A DNA stretch of 64,000 nucleotides from Candidatus Onthoplasma faecipullorum (GTDB lineage Bacteria; Bacillota; Clostridia; Christensenellales; UBA1242). Below are positions 9,204-22,437 of this stretch, in pieces. The stretch spans positions 1 through 64,000 of the forward strand of contig DWVI01000006.1 of NCBI GenBank assembly GCA_019120295.1. Reading direction: 5' to 3'. A program made the position numbers and the translations under genes. The notes under the pieces were generated by a model. It saw nothing but the letters and a program-made list of their open reading frames with translations, was not told the DNA's origin and searched no databases. How positions within the stretch are numbered: position 1 is the stretch's first letter; every line of letters begins with the position of its first letter.

Positions 9204-9497
9204 TTACGCTTTCTTCTTTTTATTGTTTGTTTTAGGAACGCTATTACCCTTAACTTCAATAACACCAGCACGTTGTAACAAAGTTCTAGCGGTTTCAGTT
9301 GGTTGAGCGCCTTGACCTAACCATTTTTTAGCAAGTTCGTTGTTGATTTTAATTTCAGCAGGATTAGTTAAAGGATTGTAAGTGCCGATTTGTTCGATAT
9401 ACTTACCATCTCTTGCAACTCTGCTATCAGCAACAACAACACGATAAAATGGTGATTTCTTATCGCCTAAACGTGTAAGCCTAATTTTAACTGCCAT
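9204..9497 (-). CDS. rpsP: 30S ribosomal protein bS16
   Basis: 97 residues. The family start [20 protein letters not shown] is present, followed by [15 protein letters not shown] and the WLGQGAQPT segment, with a lysine-rich tail. It is the first gene of a two-gene unit with khpA. The promoter at 9661-9633 implies a leader of about 125 bases in which I found no known regulatory structure. Confidence 0.97.
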   Translation of the reverse strand: MAVKIRLTRLGDKKSPFYRVVVADSRVARDGKYIEQIGTYNPLTNPAEIKINNELAKKWLGQGAQPTETARTLLQRAGVIEVKGNSVPKTNNKKKKA

Positions 9498-9632
9498 ATC
9501 TCTCTCCTTTTATAAATTTTTTCATTACATTGCTTTCAATCTAGATTTAACATTCATTACACAACAAATAACATAAATCAATTCAAAATGCCAAACTAAA
9601 ATAAAAACATCTGTAAAGTACTTTCGCTTTAC

Positions 9633-9661
9633 ATTGTAACACACTTAAAAACATTTGTAAA
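9633..9661 (-). promoter_or_regulatory. Promoter of rpsP-khpA
   Basis: TTTACA (9661-9656), 17 bases, TACAAT (9638-9633). The -10 is preceded by TGTGT. Confidence 0.75.
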
Positions 9662-9723
9662 GGGTTTTTTATAAAAATTTTGATAATTTATTTCTAATTT
9701 TATATAAATTTTTTTTTGAGTTT

Positions 9724-9752
9724 TTGACAAAACATAACTCATATGATATAAT
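9724..9752 (+). promoter_or_regulatory. Consensus promoter of the 407-residue orphan gene
   Basis: TTGACA (9724-9729), exactly 17 bases, TATAAT (9747-9752): a perfect sigma-A consensus, only about 14 bases upstream of the AGGAG ribosome site. Confidence 0.85.
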
Positions 9753-9772
9753 CAATAAATAGGAGTATTACA

Positions 9773-10996
9773 ATGACTTACACAGAAGTATCTGAAAAAA
9801 TTGACCAAATACTTGCAAAAATAGCAGAAAAAACTTCGCAATCTACACAACAACGTGATTATAATAGTGATATTGATACACTGGTAATAAATAACAATGA
9901 GTTACACGAATATGCGAGAAAAATAATTAGATATGTTAATCAATCTGATTTATTTTCTGATGAATTGGTGACTGAAGTAACGGGATTTTTTCGTGGAATA
10001 GAAAATATATGTGAAGGAACAACCATTTTCGCAAATGAATTAAAAGAATATAATAATACTTCTAATCCGCAAATATCATTATCAGAAATTGGAAAATCAT
10101 TAGAAACAATTAAGTCTGAAATTCAATATTGCGAACAATTAAAATCATATTCAGATGTAATTAACAAAGTTACTTTAATCGAAGAAAAATATCAAGACGG
10201 TAAAGTAGATGATAGAGTTGCAACAAAAAATCTCGCTAGATTAAAAAATTTAGAAATTTTAAAAAATCCAAACCCTAATTTTTCTAATTTGCAAACTGCT
10301 ATATTATCACTTCTAAATGCCTACGAACAAGAAATGCAAAAATTTCCAATTGAAACTTCTGAGTATACTCAAAATGATGACGTTGATAAAAATATTTCAG
10401 ATGAATTAGAATTTATCCTTAATCAGTTAGAACAATTGATTGATAGAGTGGACCTATCTTCCACCCTACAAAATTATAACCCAGAATTAGAAGAATTTAT
10501 TAGGCAACACTCTATATTTACTCAATTTATAGCATCGGACATTTCTTTTAAAGAACACAAGAATGAAGCATTAAATAGGTTAAGTAATTTATCATCACAA
10601 GCGCTAATTGCCTATGATGTATTTAAGATCATAAAGAACACCAAACAAAATAACGAAAGCATTTTATTAGATTTTTCAAATTTTATTCAACGCTTCAAAG
10701 AATATTCAGCACAATTAACTTTCCAAACTGTTGAAGACGTTTTAATAACTAATGACAAACAAGCAAAAACAATTTCATCATATCAAACAAATATACCAGA
10801 CACTATTCTCTCTCAATACGGAAATTGTTTCAATGAACAAGCAACGATTTCAGCATCTTATGCGCTAAATTACGCCAAAATAAATAATATAATGCCAACT
10901 AATCAAGAAGAATTTTCAAAAATTTTTCAAATGTCTGTAATAAATGTGAAACAAAATAAATATTTAAATTTGCGAACCTTTCAAGAACAAAAATAA
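9773..10996 (+). CDS. Hypothetical 407-residue helical protein, plus-strand orphan
   Basis: I do not recognise this protein. It is soluble, with no signal peptide or membrane segment, rich in Asn, Gln, Glu and Lys, lacks tryptophan, and looks largely alpha-helical with coiled-coil potential near the N-terminus (VSEKIDQILAKIAEK). It is the only plus-strand gene in the first 43 kb and sits between ffh and rpsP, which are normally adjacent. Very strong promoter, AGGAG site and a downstream hairpin mark an independent expression unit. Its placement and base composition suggest an accessory gene inserted into a conserved cluster. Confidence 0.8.
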   Translation: MTYTEVSEKIDQILAKIAEKTSQSTQQRDYNSDIDTLVINNNELHEYARKIIRYVNQSDLFSDELVTEVTGFFRGIENICEGTTIFANELKEYNNTSNPQISLSEIGKSLETIKSEIQYCEQLKSYSDVINKVTLIEEKYQDGKVDDRVATKNLARLKNLEILKNPNPNFSNLQTAILSLLNAYEQEMQKFPIETSEYTQNDDVDKNISDELEFILNQLEQLIDRVDLSSTLQNYNPELEEFIRQHSIFTQFIASDISFKEHKNEALNRLSNLSSQALIAYDVFKIIKNTKQNNESILLDFSNFIQRFKEYSAQLTFQTVEDVLITNDKQAKTISSYQTNIPDTILSQYGNCFNEQATISASYALNYAKINNIMPTNQEEFSKIFQMSVINVKQNKYLNLRTFQEQK

Positions 10997-11026
10997 AAAT
11001 TATCAAAAAATTTTTTTAAATAGGTA

Positions 11027-11100
11027 TTGACAATATAAAAATTTGTGCTATCATTACGCTGGAAAATCGAACCACAAGCAAGTCGCTTGCGGTTTTTTAT
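11027..11100 (+). ncRNA. Candidate very small RNA (promoter plus terminator)
   Basis: TTGACA (11027-11032), 16 bases, TATCAT (11049-11054) predicts a start near 11061. The terminator hairpin at 11070-11094 with its T-run would end the transcript after about 40 bases. There is no reading frame. It may simply be the 3' end of the orphan gene's transcript with a chance promoter. Confidence 0.3.
11070..11098 (+). terminator. Terminator after the 407-residue gene
   Basis: Ten-position stem (AACCACAAGC with GCTTGCGGTT, one A-C mismatch) and a five-base loop, followed by TTTT. It lies about 75 bases past the stop at 10996. On the minus strand the mismatch becomes a G-U pair, so it may also slow transcription leaving ffh. 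Confidence 0.65.
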
Positions 11101-11160
11101 TTATTATTACACAAAATATTGTATATTTTGTTAATTTAGATTATTCAATCAAAACAAAAA

Positions 11161-12507
11161 TTATTGTCCCATGAGTTTACGCATCATTGCCATTTTACCC
11201 CCGTACGCCTTAGGGTTTTTCATCATTTTCATCATTTCTTTTGATTGGTTGAATTGTTTAATTAGTTGGTTGACGTCGCTTACTTGCACACCGGCGCCTT
11301 TTGCTATGCGTGCGCGTCTGCTTCCGTTTATAATGCTTGGGTCTAAGCGCTCTTTTGCGGTCATTGATTGAATGATTGCTTTATTTTTTTCTAACATTTT
11401 ATCGTCTATTTGGTCTTCTAATTGTTTTAATTTTCCACCTATTCCAGGCATCATTGAAAGCACAGATTTAAGTCCGCCCATTTTTTTAAGGCTGTTAACT
11501 TGCTCTATATAGTCATTTAGGTCGAAACTATTTTCCCTAAATTTACGCTCCATTTCTTTGGCGGTTTTTTCGTCTACTGCTTCTTGTGCTTTGTCTATCA
11601 ACGTGAGCACGTCACCCATTCCTAGAATTCTTGACGCCATTCTATCTGGATAGAAAGGTTCTAAGTCGGTTAATTTTTCGCCAACCCCAACAAATTTGAT
11701 AGGTTTTCCAATCACTGAACGAATTGAAAGCGCTGCACCACCACGAGTGTCGCCATCAATTTTGGTAAGCACTACACCTGTAACATCAAGTGCGTCATTA
11801 AAAGTAGTTGAAACTGAAACAGCTTCTTGACCAATCATTGCGTCTATTACTAGCAAAATTTCGGTTGGGTTGATTGCTTTTTTGATTTCTTTTAATTCTT
11901 CCATTAGTTTTTCGTCGATTTGTAAGCGACCTGCCGTGTCGATTATAACAGTGTCTAGCGCAAATTTTTCTGCATACTCTATTGCCTGTTTGCAAGTTTT
12001 CACTGGGTTTTGTGTGCCACGTTCAAAAACATCAATTTGGATTGATTTTCCAAGCACTTTTAATTGGTCAATGGCTGCTGGTCTATAAATATCGCACGCA
12101 ACGAGCAATGGTTTTTTGCCTTCTTTTTTAAGTTTAAGCGCGAGTTTTCCAGCCATAGTTGTTTTACCACTACCTTGCAAACCACACATCATTATAATTG
12201 TTGGCGGTTTTGGTGAAACGTTGAGTTTTTGATTTTCTCCGCCCATTAGTTCTATTAAATTATCACGCACAATTTTGATAACCTGTTGAGTTGGTGTTAA
12301 ACTTTTCAAAATCTCTTCACCAACCGCTAGTTCGCTCACTTTTGCAATGAAATCTTTTGCAACCTTGTAATTGACATCGGCTTCCAAAAGAGCAACACGA
12401 ATTTCACGCATTGCCTCTTTAATTTCAAGCGCGGTGAGTTTTCCGTGTTTGGTCATTTTACTGAAAATGTGGTTTAATCTTTCGCTTAAACTAGAAAATA
12501 GTGCCAT
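11161..12507 (-). CDS. ffh: Signal recognition particle protein Ffh
   Basis: 448 residues. This is the SRP GTPase that binds signal peptides and SRP RNA. N domain at 1-90. G domain: GLQGSGKTT near 109, DTAGR, TKIDGDTRGGAAL, and the closing GVGEKLTDLEPF. The methionine-rich M domain fills the C-terminus, ending in MKMMKNPKAYGGKMAMMRKLMG. Its start codon overlaps the ylxM stop (TAATG), so the two are coupled. It acts with FtsY, encoded just upstream. Confidence 0.98.
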   Translation of the reverse strand: MALFSSLSERLNHIFSKMTKHGKLTALEIKEAMREIRVALLEADVNYKVAKDFIAKVSELAVGEEILKSLTPTQQVIKIVRDNLIELMGGENQKLNVSPKPPTIIMMCGLQGSGKTTMAGKLALKLKKEGKKPLLVACDIYRPAAIDQLKVLGKSIQIDVFERGTQNPVKTCKQAIEYAEKFALDTVIIDTAGRLQIDEKLMEELKEIKKAINPTEILLVIDAMIGQEAVSVSTTFNDALDVTGVVLTKIDGDTRGGAALSIRSVIGKPIKFVGVGEKLTDLEPFYPDRMASRILGMGDVLTLIDKAQEAVDEKTAKEMERKFRENSFDLNDYIEQVNSLKKMGGLKSVLSMMPGIGGKLKQLEDQIDDKMLEKNKAIIQSMTAKERLDPSIINGSRRARIAKGAGVQVSDVNQLIKQFNQSKEMMKMMKNPKAYGGKMAMMRKLMGQ

Positions 12508-12812
12508 TAGTTGCCCTCCAAAATTGCAAGTATCTTTGTTTTTGTTTTTTCGTCAATTTTATTTAATGCGCCTTTTATTTTATTATCGCGCGAGATAAAT
12601 TTTAACTTTTTTTCATAATTTTCCATGGTCATTACTGCTTTATCAAGTGCGTCCTTCACTGCCTGGCGAGATATGTTTAATTCAACACTCACTTCTTGCA
12701 AGGATAAATTATTATCTACATACATATCTATAATTTTTTGTTGTTTTTCAGTTAAAAGGTTACCATAATATTTAAATAAAATATCAATTTCTATACGTCT
12801 ATCAATATCCAT
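12507..12812 (-). CDS. ylxM: YlxM, SRP-associated helix-turn-helix protein
   Basis: 101 residues. It is a small sigma-like HTH protein nearly always encoded beside ffh. The pattern RRIEIDILFKYYGNLLTEKQQ and the HTH NLSLQEVSVELNISRQAVKDAL (about residues 33-54) are typical. It is thought to modulate SRP assembly. It lies between ftsY and ffh, overlapping ffh by one base. Confidence 0.93.
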   Translation of the reverse strand: MDIDRRIEIDILFKYYGNLLTEKQQKIIDMYVDNNLSLQEVSVELNISRQAVKDALDKAVMTMENYEKKLKFISRDNKIKGALNKIDEKTKTKILAILEGN

Positions 12813-12835
12813 ACTTTACCCTTTTTGCAAACTAA

Positions 12836-13699
12836 TTACATCAATATTTTTTCAACAAAACTTGTTGGATTAAACACTTCTAAATCGTTAACACCTTCGC
12901 CAAAACCTGTGAAGACGATTGGAACTTTTAACTCATTTATAATTGGATAAACCACTCCGCCTTTTGCTGTTCCGTCTAGTTTTGTTAGCACAATTCCGTC
13001 AATTTGCACGCTATCTTTAAATGCTTTAACTTGCGCTATCGAATTTTGACCAATTGACGCATCTAAAACAATTAAATTCATTCTGTGTGCTTCTGGATAT
13101 TCGCGCGTTACAATGTTATTGATTTTTTCAAGCTCTTTCATAAGGTTTACTTTTGTGTGAAGACGCCCTGCCGTGTCAACTATTAAAACGTCCGTCTTTT
13201 TTGCTTTAGCGCTTGAGATGGCGTCAAAAACGACAGATGCCGGGTCTGCACCTTCGCCTTGTTTCACAACTTTAACCTTTAACTTATCCGCCCAATTTGA
13301 AAGTTGCTCAGTGGCCGCTGCGCGGAATGTGTCCCCCGCAACAAGCATAACAGACTTTTTCTTATCTTGAAAAAATTTTGTCATTTTAGCAATAGTTGTG
13401 GTTTTTCCAACTCCGTTTACTCCAACCACAGTGATAACTAGCGGATACTCAAAATTTGGTTCAACAGATTGCAACTTTTCAATTAGAATATTTTTGAGTT
13501 CAATCTGCGCGCGTTCAACGTCTTTAATGAGTTTTGATTTGCATACTGATTTAAGTTCGTCCATAATATCAAGGGCTGTGTCCACCCCCATATCACTAGA
13601 AATAAGAACGGACTCTAATTCGTCGTAAAAATCGTCGTTGAGTTCGGTTTTTGTGAATGCATATTTAATTTTTTCAAAAAATTTTTTAAAAATTCCCAT
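12836..13699 (-). CDS. ftsY: SRP receptor FtsY
   Basis: 287 residues from ATG 13699, which has GGAG four bases upstream. The frame extends five codons further to a TTG at 13714, but that codon has no ribosome site, and MGIFKKFF is the usual start. It has NG domains only, lacking the long acidic N-terminal extension of the Escherichia coli protein. Motifs are GVNGVGKTTTIAK, DTAGRLHTK, TKLDGTAKGG and the closing GFGEGVNDLEVF. It recruits ribosome-bound SRP to the membrane translocon. Confidence 0.97.
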   Translation of the reverse strand: MGIFKKFFEKIKYAFTKTELNDDFYDELESVLISSDMGVDTALDIMDELKSVCKSKLIKDVERAQIELKNILIEKLQSVEPNFEYPLVITVVGVNGVGKTTTIAKMTKFFQDKKKSVMLVAGDTFRAAATEQLSNWADKLKVKVVKQGEGADPASVVFDAISSAKAKKTDVLIVDTAGRLHTKVNLMKELEKINNIVTREYPEAHRMNLIVLDASIGQNSIAQVKAFKDSVQIDGIVLTKLDGTAKGGVVYPIINELKVPIVFTGFGEGVNDLEVFNPTSFVEKILM

Positions 13700-13912
13700 A
13701 CTGCTCCAATACAATATAATGTGTGTTGATTACATAAAATACAATAAATATTGTTATAATTTATTATAGTAAAGTGATTAAAATTTTAAATACTTGTTTT
13801 AAATATAATAATAAACGTACATTTTATATGAAATGTTTTTTTATAAATAAATTAGAATTTTATATGATTTTAAACCACCTTATTCGGTTTAATTAGTTAT
13901 ATTGGTTTAGTT

Positions 13913-16900
13913 TTAGTTATTTGTGTCTGCCACTTTAACTGCGTCTGAAAGTTTAACAGAAACTATTTTACTAACACCCTTTTCTTCCATTGTTACGCCG
14001 TATAATGAGTCGGCAAGTTCCATTGTTGGTTTTCTGTGTGTGATAACAATGAATTGTGTTTCGTCACTGAAACGTTTTAAGTAACGTGCATAACGCTCAA
14101 TATTTGCATCGTCCAATGCGGCTTCAATTTCGTCTAGGAAACAGAATGGCATAGGTTTTAATTTTAAGATTGCAAATAGAATTGCGATTGCAGTCATTGT
14201 CTTTTCTCCACCACTCATTAGAGATATTTGTTGCAATACCTTTCCTGGTGGCTGTGCGATTATTTCAACACCTGCGGTGAGTGGGTCTTCACTTGGAAGA
14301 AGTTCCAATCTTGCGTTACCACCGCCAAATAATTCTTTAAATACCTTTGTGAAATTTTCTTGAATTTTAACAAATTCAGTGTTAAATTTTTCAAGCATTT
14401 CGTTTGATAAGTCTTGAATAATCTTAACGGCGTCGGCTTCTGCATTTTTTAAGTCTTCAATCTGGGTGCTCATTTCTTCATATCTCGCACCTTCTGTTTT
14501 ATACTCTTCTATTGCATTTACATTTACATAGCCAAGCCCTGTGATTTGGTTTTTAATGCGGTTGATTTGAATTAACGTGTCCTTAATATCAAATTCGTCT
14601 GTGATATTTGATAATGGCTTACAATCGTTGTATGTAAGTTCATACTCTTGATAAATACGTTCTTGCATGTTTTCAATATCAATATCAACCTTTTGAAGGC
14701 GTGCTTCTTCTTGATAAATCTTGTTGTTTAAGCGGGATATTTCAGCAGATAATTCGGTCTTTTTATCGTCTAATGTTTTTAATTCTTTCATTAAACTTGA
14801 TTTAAAATCTTCAAATTGTTGAAGTTTTGTGTTTAAATCTTCTAGTTCAGACTTGATTTGGATAGTTTCTGTGTCTTCGTCTTCCGTTTTTGACATTTTC
14901 ATGACTTCGTCGTACACTTTGAGTTGGCTATCTAATTCGTTTTGAACGCGAGCAATGTTTGTTTTGATATTTTCAATCTCTTGGTTATAAGTTGTAATAT
15001 CTTTGTTTAAAGACCTAATTTTTTCTTCGGTGGACGCGATTTTTACCTTTGTTGTTGTCATAATTTCTTGGTAACTATCACGTTTTTGCTTCAATTCTTC
15101 ATAAGCGGTTTTATTTGTTTCATTAAACTCGCCCACTTTTGCTTGTGTGTTGGTGTAATTTTGCTCAACTTCGTCAATAGAGTTGATTTTTGAGTTTAAG
15201 TCTGCAACAATGTTTTCTGCAAGTTTAATTTGGCTTTGCAAACTGAAAATATCTTCGTTTAAGTCGGATAGGTTTTGTTTAATTGCATCTAACCTTGAAT
15301 TTTCAGCAAAATATTCATTAGAAATGGCTTGAAATTCTGAGTTTTCTTTATTTAACGTTTCACGCAATTCATTTAATGTTGTGGTGTTTGCATTTAATTC
15401 GTCCGTTACGTGCTTTAATTCATTTGATTTTTCTTCTATGTTTTTAGTGAGCGCTTTAATTTCGTTTTCTTTGCCAAGAAGCGAACTATCGTTTGACTTT
15501 TTGCTACCACCGGACATACTACCTTGTGGTGAAATTACATCGCCTTCAAGGGTAACAATTCTAAACGCGTAACCGCTCTTTTTTGAAAGAGCCACGGCAT
15601 TATCAAGATTATCGCACACAACAGTTGAACCAAGCAAACTTTGAATTACAGGTTTGTACACTGCGTCCGTTTTAGCAAGGTCGCTTGCCACACCTAAACA
15701 ACCTGTGCTAGATAAATACGCCCTATCAGATGCGGACAAACTTCTTGGTTTTACTGCGCTGATTGGAAGGAATGTAGCACGGCCAAGTTTGCTCTCTTTT
15801 AGGTAGTTTATTAAAATTTTTGCGTCGTTCTCGTCCTTTGTTACGATGTTTTGAATGCTACCGCCAAGCGCAATTTCAATGGCTGTTTGGAATTTTTCGT
15901 CAACTGTGATAATGTTGCCAACCACGCCTTTTATTGCAGAATTTAATTTTGAATTGGTTTTACCTTCTTGGAGTAAGCGTTTAACTGCATACTGATAACC
16001 TTCAAAATCTGCTTGCAAGTTTGATAAAATTGTTTTCCTATTAGTGTCGTTTGAAATGCTAGATTTTAAGGCAAACGCTTTGGAATTTAACTCTTCAATA
16101 ATCTTCGTTAAACTCTCAATTTTTTCACGAAGACTAGCAATATTTTTCTCTTTTGTTTCACGAGTGTTTTTAAGTGAATTAACCGCGCTTTCAATCTCTT
16201 TTAGGCTTTTTTCAACAGCGCTTTGTTCGCTTTGCTCATTGGACAATTTTTCTTTATCTTGCTTGATGTTTTCTTGCATAGTATCTCGCTTTGCAATGTA
16301 GCCTGATAGATTTGCCTTGATATCAGTAAGTTTTGCAAGGTTATCAATGATTGTGCGTTGGTTTTCTTCTTTTTCACCTTCGCTCTTTGTAAGTTCGTCG
16401 AGCAGTGTTAAATACTCGTCCGCCACCCTTTGTGACTCTTTTGTGTAAACAGTTAAATTTTGTTGCTCTTCTTCTTTTAGTGCCAACGCGTTATTTACAA
16501 GTGCAGTACGCTGTGAAACATCTAAATTGTATGAATTGAGTTCGGCATTTAACCTATCGATTTGCTCTTTTAAGTGTTTGGTTTGTTCGCTAAGTAACCT
16601 GCTATCACTTTGGCGTTTTTCAAGAGCAACAGTGTTAGATAACACCTTTTCGTGCAACTCGCTTGCTCGCCTATCTATTGAATTGATTTCGTTTAATGAT
16701 TTGTCGTACTTCGCTTGCTCGGTTTCCATGCTGGAATTTAAAATAGATAAGTTGTCCTTATACCCTTGCAACTTTTCGTTTATGTCTTGTTTAGTTTTTG
16801 ATGCGTTGTCGTACTGATAAACATACGCATTTATTTCCAAATTTTTAAGTTGGTCACGAAATTCTAGGAACTTTTTAGCGTCTTCACTTTGACGGCGCAA

Positions 16901-17515
16901 TGGTCCAAGGCGACGTTCAACTTCGCCAATAATATCTCCTGCGCGCGACAAATTATCTCTAACACGTGCTAACCTATTTTCTGTTTCAACCTTGCGCGCT
17001 TTATACTTTGCAATACCTGCTGCTTCTTCAAAAATTGCACGGCGCTCTTCTGGTTTTGATTGAATAATCTCTTCAACCCTACCTTGACCTATAATAGAAT
17101 AACCGTCCTTACCAATACCGCTATCATACAACAAATCGCGGATATCTTTAAGCCTGCAAGGTTTTTTGTTTATTTGATAATCGCTTTCGCCACTACGGTA
17201 AAGTTTACGAGTGATAACCACTTCGTCGTACTCAATATTGAACCACTTATTAGTGTTATCAAATACAAGGGAAACTTCGCAGTATGATAATTTTTTACGT
17301 TTTTCAGTGCCTGCAAAAATGACGTCTTGCATAGACTTACCACGCAATGCCTTACTAGATTGTTCACCGAGCACCCAACGAATAGCATCACTTACATTAG
17401 ATTTTCCACAACCGTTAGGACCAACAATAGCAGTGATACCACCATCAAAGTTGATGTGTGTTTCGTCCGCAAACGATTTAAACCCCGCCATTTCAATTTC
17501 TTTAAATGTTATCAT
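13913..17515 (-). CDS. smc: Chromosome segregation ATPase SMC
   Basis: 1,200 residues, full length. Walker A is GPNGCGKSN (32-40) in the N-terminal head. Two long coiled coils flank a hinge around residues 510-640 that contains the GGSIQNIVTKDENDA segment. The C-terminal head has the signature MSGGEKTMTAIAILFA and Walker B FCFLDEIEAALD. A GGGGAAG ribosome site precedes the ATG. SMC condenses DNA together with ScpA and ScpB, which are encoded at 36-37 kb. In Bacillus it sits between rnc and ftsY; here rnc is about 16 kb away beside plsX. Confidence 0.98.
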   Translation of the reverse strand: MITFKEIEMAGFKSFADETHINFDGGITAIVGPNGCGKSNVSDAIRWVLGEQSSKALRGKSMQDVIFAGTEKRKKLSYCEVSLVFDNTNKWFNIEYDEVVITRKLYRSGESDYQINKKPCRLKDIRDLLYDSGIGKDGYSIIGQGRVEEIIQSKPEERRAIFEEAAGIAKYKARKVETENRLARVRDNLSRAGDIIGEVERRLGPLRRQSEDAKKFLEFRDQLKNLEINAYVYQYDNASKTKQDINEKLQGYKDNLSILNSSMETEQAKYDKSLNEINSIDRRASELHEKVLSNTVALEKRQSDSRLLSEQTKHLKEQIDRLNAELNSYNLDVSQRTALVNNALALKEEEQQNLTVYTKESQRVADEYLTLLDELTKSEGEKEENQRTIIDNLAKLTDIKANLSGYIAKRDTMQENIKQDKEKLSNEQSEQSAVEKSLKEIESAVNSLKNTRETKEKNIASLREKIESLTKIIEELNSKAFALKSSISNDTNRKTILSNLQADFEGYQYAVKRLLQEGKTNSKLNSAIKGVVGNIITVDEKFQTAIEIALGGSIQNIVTKDENDAKILINYLKESKLGRATFLPISAVKPRSLSASDRAYLSSTGCLGVASDLAKTDAVYKPVIQSLLGSTVVCDNLDNAVALSKKSGYAFRIVTLEGDVISPQGSMSGGSKKSNDSSLLGKENEIKALTKNIEEKSNELKHVTDELNANTTTLNELRETLNKENSEFQAISNEYFAENSRLDAIKQNLSDLNEDIFSLQSQIKLAENIVADLNSKINSIDEVEQNYTNTQAKVGEFNETNKTAYEELKQKRDSYQEIMTTTKVKIASTEEKIRSLNKDITTYNQEIENIKTNIARVQNELDSQLKVYDEVMKMSKTEDEDTETIQIKSELEDLNTKLQQFEDFKSSLMKELKTLDDKKTELSAEISRLNNKIYQEEARLQKVDIDIENMQERIYQEYELTYNDCKPLSNITDEFDIKDTLIQINRIKNQITGLGYVNVNAIEEYKTEGARYEEMSTQIEDLKNAEADAVKIIQDLSNEMLEKFNTEFVKIQENFTKVFKELFGGGNARLELLPSEDPLTAGVEIIAQPPGKVLQQISLMSGGEKTMTAIAILFAILKLKPMPFCFLDEIEAALDDANIERYARYLKRFSDETQFIVITHRKPTMELADSLYGVTMEEKGVSKIVSVKLSDAVKVADTNN

Positions 17516-17952
17516 ACGTTCTTCCCCTTTAAGATAACGAACTAAGTTTTAACTTATATATGTTCTTGTGTTCTAATAATACTTTTTTAATTGTTAGTAA
17601 GATACAATTTTAAATGCATCATATAAAATTAAACAAAATATTACAATGAATAGTATTAAACTAATACAATAAACCAAGTATATTATACCAAAAAAAAACG
17701 TCAAACTCAAAATAATTTAACGTGTTTTTTCTTCTTTACTTTAACATTTTTTGTAAATTTATATTTTTGGTTAGATTGATGTAAATAATATGCAAACGTT
17801 CATTTGTTTAGAAAAATGCGATTATAACCAAAATTATTATTGTTTTGTTTTTTAATATAAGATTGACATCAATAATTGTTATAGTTTTTATATTTGACTA
17901 AACATCAAAATTATTGTTGCCTTTATTTTAATGAAAGATTAGTAAAACAAAA
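17516..17952. other. AT-rich spacer between smc and ligA with short repeats
   Basis: 437 bases without a gene I can support. It holds the smc promoter and three copies of a 14-16 base motif, CAAAATTATTGTTG, with one variant. They lie near 17829-17844, 17907-17920 and 17949-17962, and the last covers the ligA stop codon. The rest looks unstructured. Confidence 0.5.
17682..17710 (-). promoter_or_regulatory. Promoter of smc
   Basis: TTGAGT (17710-17705), 17 bases, TATAAT (17687-17682), giving a leader of about 160 bases. Confidence 0.65.
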
Positions 17953-22213
<4,261 letters not shown>

Positions 22214-22385
22214 AACACCCTTTTAAAATCTAATTTTAATTAAAGTAGTTTAATTGTAATGACCATTTTTTTGTATTTAACAAACAAACATAAATTTTAT
22301 TAAAAATTTATCTTCACTATATATATTTTAATTAAAAAAATGGAATATGAAAAGATTTTTCTCATAAACATTTTTTTCTACAATT

Positions 22386-22413
22386 ATTATAACATATAAA
22401 ATTTATTTTTCAA
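22386..22413 (-). promoter_or_regulatory. Promoter of pcrA-ligA
   Basis: TTGAAA (22413-22408), 16 bases, TATAAT (22391-22386), with a leader of about 170 AT-rich bases. Confidence 0.6.
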
Positions 22414-22437
22414 ACAAAATTTGAGTTTTTTATATTT

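Noticed and set aside
17790..17860. 21-codon plus-strand frame in the smc-ligA spacer
   Set aside because: No ribosome site or promoter, and it includes one of the short repeats; no resemblance to a known small protein.
22300..22370. 23-codon frame in the pcrA leader (MFMRKIFSY start)
   Set aside because: No ribosome site, extreme AT composition and no recognisable pattern; chance frame in AT-rich DNA.
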